A DNA stretch of 64,000 nt, from the NCBI RefSeq assembly GCF_021249345.1, contig NZ_CP089588.1, forward strand, positions 992,001 through 1,056,000, given 5' to 3'. The DNA is from Halobacterium wangiae. GTDB taxonomy: Archaea > Halobacteriota > Halobacteria > Halobacteriales > Halobacteriaceae. Position 1 is the stretch's first letter; every line of letters starts with the position of its first letter. Shown piece by piece: positions 61,670-64,000 of this stretch. The position numbers and the translations under genes are program-made. Below the pieces are notes generated by a model that saw nothing but the letters and a program-made list of their open reading frames with translations, ran no database searches and had not been told where the DNA came from.

Positions 61670-61771
61670 CTACAGCGCGCCGACGAACGCCAGCACGCCG
61701 TAGAGGAGACCGAGCGCCAGCAGGACGTAGAGAATCAGCCAGCCGGTCGAGATCGAGTTGTCGGTTGCCAT
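61670..61771 (-). CDS. Single-helix membrane microprotein (33 aa)
   Basis: ATG at 61771 opens 33 codons, MATDNSISTGWLILYVLLAL followed by GLLYGVLAFVGAL. After nine polar residues a single 22-residue hydrophobic segment reaches the C-terminus. The codon pattern (GC-rich third positions) and the tight fit between argS and the minD end suggest a real gene; CGCTTAATC near 61794-61802 read on the minus strand (GATTAAGCG) is at TATA distance. Function unknown. Too short for most gene callers. Confidence 0.55.
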   Translation of the reverse strand: MATDNSISTGWLILYVLLALGLLYGVLAFVGAL

Positions 61772-61796
61772 ACGCCAAAGCGGTCGCGCCGTTCGC

Positions 61797-62651
61797 TTAA
61801 TCCTTCCCGTTCGACCCGAGGAGGCCGCCGGTCACCCGCGAGAGCAGCGACGGGCTCCCCCGTGTCCCTGGCTCGTCGGCGACCTCCGCGAGCGCGGCAC
61901 CCGCAGCCGCCGACGCCTCCTCGTCGTCGTTCTGGAACGACAGCGGCGGCGACTCCCCGAGCAGTTCGTAGCCGAGTTCCCGGTAGGACTGCGCGGCGGG
62001 GCTCTCCTCGGCGAAGACGACCAGCGGTTCGCCCGCCTCCTCGCTGTCGGCGACGCCGCCGTCCTCCGGGATGGAGCCCAGCAGCGGAACGTCGAGGTCC
62101 GCCACCGAGTCCTCCGTGTCGACGCTCCCGGAGACCCGCGTCAACACGAGGCCCGCGACCTCGCCGCCGACGCGTTCGGCGAGCGCGAGCGTCTTCGCGG
62201 TGTTCTCAAGGGCCGCGCCCTGCGGCGTCGACACCAGCAGCACGTCGTCGGCGAGGCCGAGTGGCACGGTCGTGTCGTGGCTCAGACCGCCGCCCGTGTC
62301 CACGACCACCACGTCGTACGCCTCGCGGAGGTCCGCGGCCACGTCCCTGAGCTTCGAGGGGTCCGCGCGCCCGAAGTCCTCGATGTCCGTCCCGCCGACC
62401 ATCACGTCCAGGTCGCCGGGCGCCGACCCGACGGCGTCCAGCGTCTCGGCGTCCCCCGCGAGAACGTCGTGCAGTGTCGCCGCGGCCGGTTCGACGGTGA
62501 GGACGGCGCCGAGGTTCGCCATCCCGAGGTCGTAGTCCACGAGCACCACCGACCGACCCGACTCCGCCATCGCGGCCGCGGCGTTCACCGCGGTCGTCGT
62601 CTTGCCGACGCCCCCTTTCCCGGAGGCGACGGCGAACACGTGCCCTGTCAT
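61797..62651 (-). CDS. minD: MinD/ParA-type P-loop ATPase
   Basis: A 284-aa deviant-Walker ATPase: GKGGVGKTTTAVNAA (about 11-25, with the signature lysine), VLVDYDLGMANLG (about 36-48), and VVVVDTGGGLSHDTTVPLG (about 113-131). The C-terminal SPSLLSRVTGGLLGS could be the amphipathic membrane-targeting helix. In Haloferax volcanii MinD proteins place polar structures rather than FtsZ rings; a similar role is likely. It is divergent from prf1; GCTTTAAGT at 62674-62682 (minus) is the TATA. Confidence 0.88.
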   Translation of the reverse strand: MTGHVFAVASGKGGVGKTTTAVNAAAAMAESGRSVVLVDYDLGMANLGAVLTVEPAAATLHDVLAGDAETLDAVGSAPGDLDVMVGGTDIEDFGRADPSKLRDVAADLREAYDVVVVDTGGGLSHDTTVPLGLADDVLLVSTPQGAALENTAKTLALAERVGGEVAGLVLTRVSGSVDTEDSVADLDVPLLGSIPEDGGVADSEEAGEPLVVFAEESPAAQSYRELGYELLGESPPLSFQNDDEEASAAAGAALAEVADEPGTRGSPSLLSRVTGGLLGSNGKD

Positions 62652-62703
62652 GTGCCCGCATACGCAGAGCGCGACTTAAAGCGTTGGGCGCGAGTGGGGT
62701 CAA

Positions 62704-62713
62704 AGCTTACTTA
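62704..62713 (+). promoter_or_regulatory. TATA-like element of prf1
   Basis: AGCTTACTTA is centred about 30 nt before the ATG at 62739; it faces the minD TATA at 62674-62682, so the two promoters are back to back in an 87-nt gap. Confidence 0.45.
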
Positions 62714-62738
62714 CCCGCTGGCCGGCTACTTCCGAGCA

Positions 62739-63989
62739 ATGAGCGAGCAGGAGGGCGTACCGTCCGAGGACCGTCGGAAGTACGAGTTCCAGAAGGTGAT
62801 CGAGGAGCTCAAGGACTACTCCGGGAGCGGCACGCAACTCGTCACCATCTACATCCCCCCGGACAAGCAGGTCTCGGACGTCGTCGCCCACGTCACGCAG
62901 GAGCACTCCGAGGCGTCGAACATCAAGTCGAAGCAGACCCGGACGAACGTCCAGGACGCACTCACCTCCATCAAGGACCGCCTCCGCTACTACGACACGT
63001 TCCCGCCGGACAACGGGATGGTCATCTTCTCCGGCGCCGTCGACTCCGGCGGCGGCCGCACCGACATGGTCACCGAGGTGCTGGAGTCCCCGCCCCAGCC
63101 CATCGAGTCGTTCCGCTACCACTGCGACAGCGAGTTCCTCACCGAACCGCTCCAGGAGATGCTCGGGGACAAGGGCCTGTACGGCCTCGTCGTCCTCGAC
63201 CGCCGGGAGGCCAACGTCGGCTGGCTGAAGGGCAAGCGCATTGAGGCCGTCAAGTCAGCGAGCAGCCTCGTCCCCGGCAAGCAGCGGAAGGGGGGCCAGT
63301 CTGCACAGCGGTTCGCCCGTCTCCGCCTCGAGGCCATCGACAACTTCTACCAGGAGATCGCGGAGATGGCCGACGACCTCTTCGTCCCGAAGCGCCACGA
63401 ACTCGACGGCATCCTCGTCGGCGGCCCCTCACCGACGAAGGACGAGTTCCTCGACGGCGACTACCTCCACCACGAACTCCAGGACCTCGTCCTCGGGAAG
63501 TTCGACGTCTCCTACACCGACGAGTCCGGCCTGAAGGAACTCGTCGACTCCGCACAGGAGACGCTCGCGGAAGCCGACCTGATGGACGACAAGGCGGACA
63601 TGGAGGAGTTCTTCAAGGAGCTCAACGGCGGCGACCTCGCCACCTACGGCTTCGACCAGACCCGCCAGAACCTCATCATGGGCTCCGTCGACCGCCTGCT
63701 CATCTCCGAGGACCTCCGCAAGGACGTCGTCACCTACGAGTGTCCGAACGACCACGACGAGCGCGAACTCATCAACCAGCGCGCCGACACCCCCGAACAC
63801 GAGTGCTCGGAGTGCGGCCAGGACGCCGAGGTCCTCGAACGCGAGGACGCCATCGACCACCTCATGAACATCGCCGAACAGCGCGGCACGGACACCCACT
63901 TCATCTCCACGGACTTCGAGAAGGGCGAACAGCTCCTCACCGCCTTCGGCGGGTTCGCGGGGCTGCTGCGGTACGGCACGGGCGTGTAA
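62739..63989 (+). CDS. prf1: Peptide chain release factor aRF1
   Basis: A 416-aa archaeal release factor that recognises all three stop codons. Stop-codon motif NIKS is at 61-64 (SEASNIKSKQTRTNVQ) and the peptidyl-hydrolysis motif GGQ at 185-187 (GKQRKGGQSAQRFARLR). The C-terminal domain carries zinc-finger-like cysteines (YECPNDHDE and EHECSECGQD). ATG 62739 (MSEQEGVPSED) follows the TATA at 62704. Downstream, TTTTT at 63996-64000, the window edge, may begin its terminator. Confidence 0.95.
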   Translation: MSEQEGVPSEDRRKYEFQKVIEELKDYSGSGTQLVTIYIPPDKQVSDVVAHVTQEHSEASNIKSKQTRTNVQDALTSIKDRLRYYDTFPPDNGMVIFSGAVDSGGGRTDMVTEVLESPPQPIESFRYHCDSEFLTEPLQEMLGDKGLYGLVVLDRREANVGWLKGKRIEAVKSASSLVPGKQRKGGQSAQRFARLRLEAIDNFYQEIAEMADDLFVPKRHELDGILVGGPSPTKDEFLDGDYLHHELQDLVLGKFDVSYTDESGLKELVDSAQETLAEADLMDDKADMEEFFKELNGGDLATYGFDQTRQNLIMGSVDRLLISEDLRKDVVTYECPNDHDERELINQRADTPEHECSECGQDAEVLEREDAIDHLMNIAEQRGTDTHFISTDFEKGEQLLTAFGGFAGLLRYGTGV

Positions 63990-64000
63990 AAGCACTTTTT

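Noticed and set aside
1-64000. Defence, toxin-antitoxin, prophage or transposon content
   Set aside because: I looked for integrases, transposases, inverted-repeat-bounded elements, CRISPR repeats, restriction and TA pairs and saw none. The HalOD1 genes are signalling domains rather than TA partners.

Overview
This 64 kb window is chromosomal DNA from an extremely halophilic archaeon (class Halobacteria, probably Halobacteriaceae or a near relative; I do not name a species). The evidence is a GC-rich sequence with strongly acidic predicted proteins, TATA-type promoters about 25 nt upstream of mostly leaderless starts, and lineage-typical families: HalOD1, bacterio-opsin-activator (HTH_10) regulators, DUF5786, CarS for archaeol lipid synthesis, a thermosome with a GGM tail, archaeal aRF1 and TiaS. 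I see no integrase, transposase, CRISPR array, rRNA or defence system. It reads as a stable core-genome stretch with a few accessory modules.

Layout. 1-3.9 kb: rRNA/translation and repair genes (Tsr3, DUF488, L40e, GNAT, MBL hydrolase, DUF5786, DUF99, family-4 UDG). 3.9-6.7 kb: a phnD-phnC-phnE importer on the minus strand. 6.9-8.1 kb: hisH and a SWIM zinc-finger protein, converging on a structured repeat. 8.2-10.8 kb: a glyoxylate-bypass operon (aceA-aceB) preceded by a small ORF coupled to aceA. 10.9-14.1 kb: trm1, a BrkB-type membrane protein and a PAP2 phosphatase. 14-16.5 kb: glnA divergent from lrp, then a receiver protein with an altered phosphorylation site. 16.7-21.9 kb: thermosome, FNT channel, tRNA-Ser, ridA and ilvA. 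22.1-25.7 kb: a MATE exporter, then arsR-acr3-arsC with an arsC remnant. 26-32 kb: citrate synthase, a PhoU/TrkA_C protein, and an operon of an AstE-like protein, thrC and a NUDIX hydrolase. 32-36.7 kb: TiaS, an archaeal XRE regulator, a sensorless chemotaxis-transducer signalling protein, HalOD1 and glutaredoxin. 36.7-39.7 kb: purine permease, HTH-phosphoribosyltransferase and pyrE. 39.8-45.2 kb: GNAT, carS, proline dehydrogenase, DUF502, ilvE and nhaC. 45.2-50.1 kb: a sensory/regulatory cluster. 50.1-52.5 kb: ribB, rbkR and taw1. 52.6-59.9 kb: ALDH, SDR and a complete livJHMGF importer. 59.9-64 kb: argS, a 33-aa membrane microprotein, minD and prf1.

Working together. Nitrogen and amino-acid metabolism recurs: glnA/lrp, ilvA with ridA, ilvE, thrC, proline dehydrogenase and the liv importer. 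Central carbon is represented by citrate synthase and the glyoxylate shunt. The most interesting non-protein signals are two diverged copies of a composite nested-hairpin repeat at convergent gene ends (7.6 and 40.3 kb), perfect palindromes in front of arsR and rbkR, and a repeated AACGTGC motif in front of the purine permease and its neighbouring HTH-PRTase. These are sequence observations; their functions are inferred.
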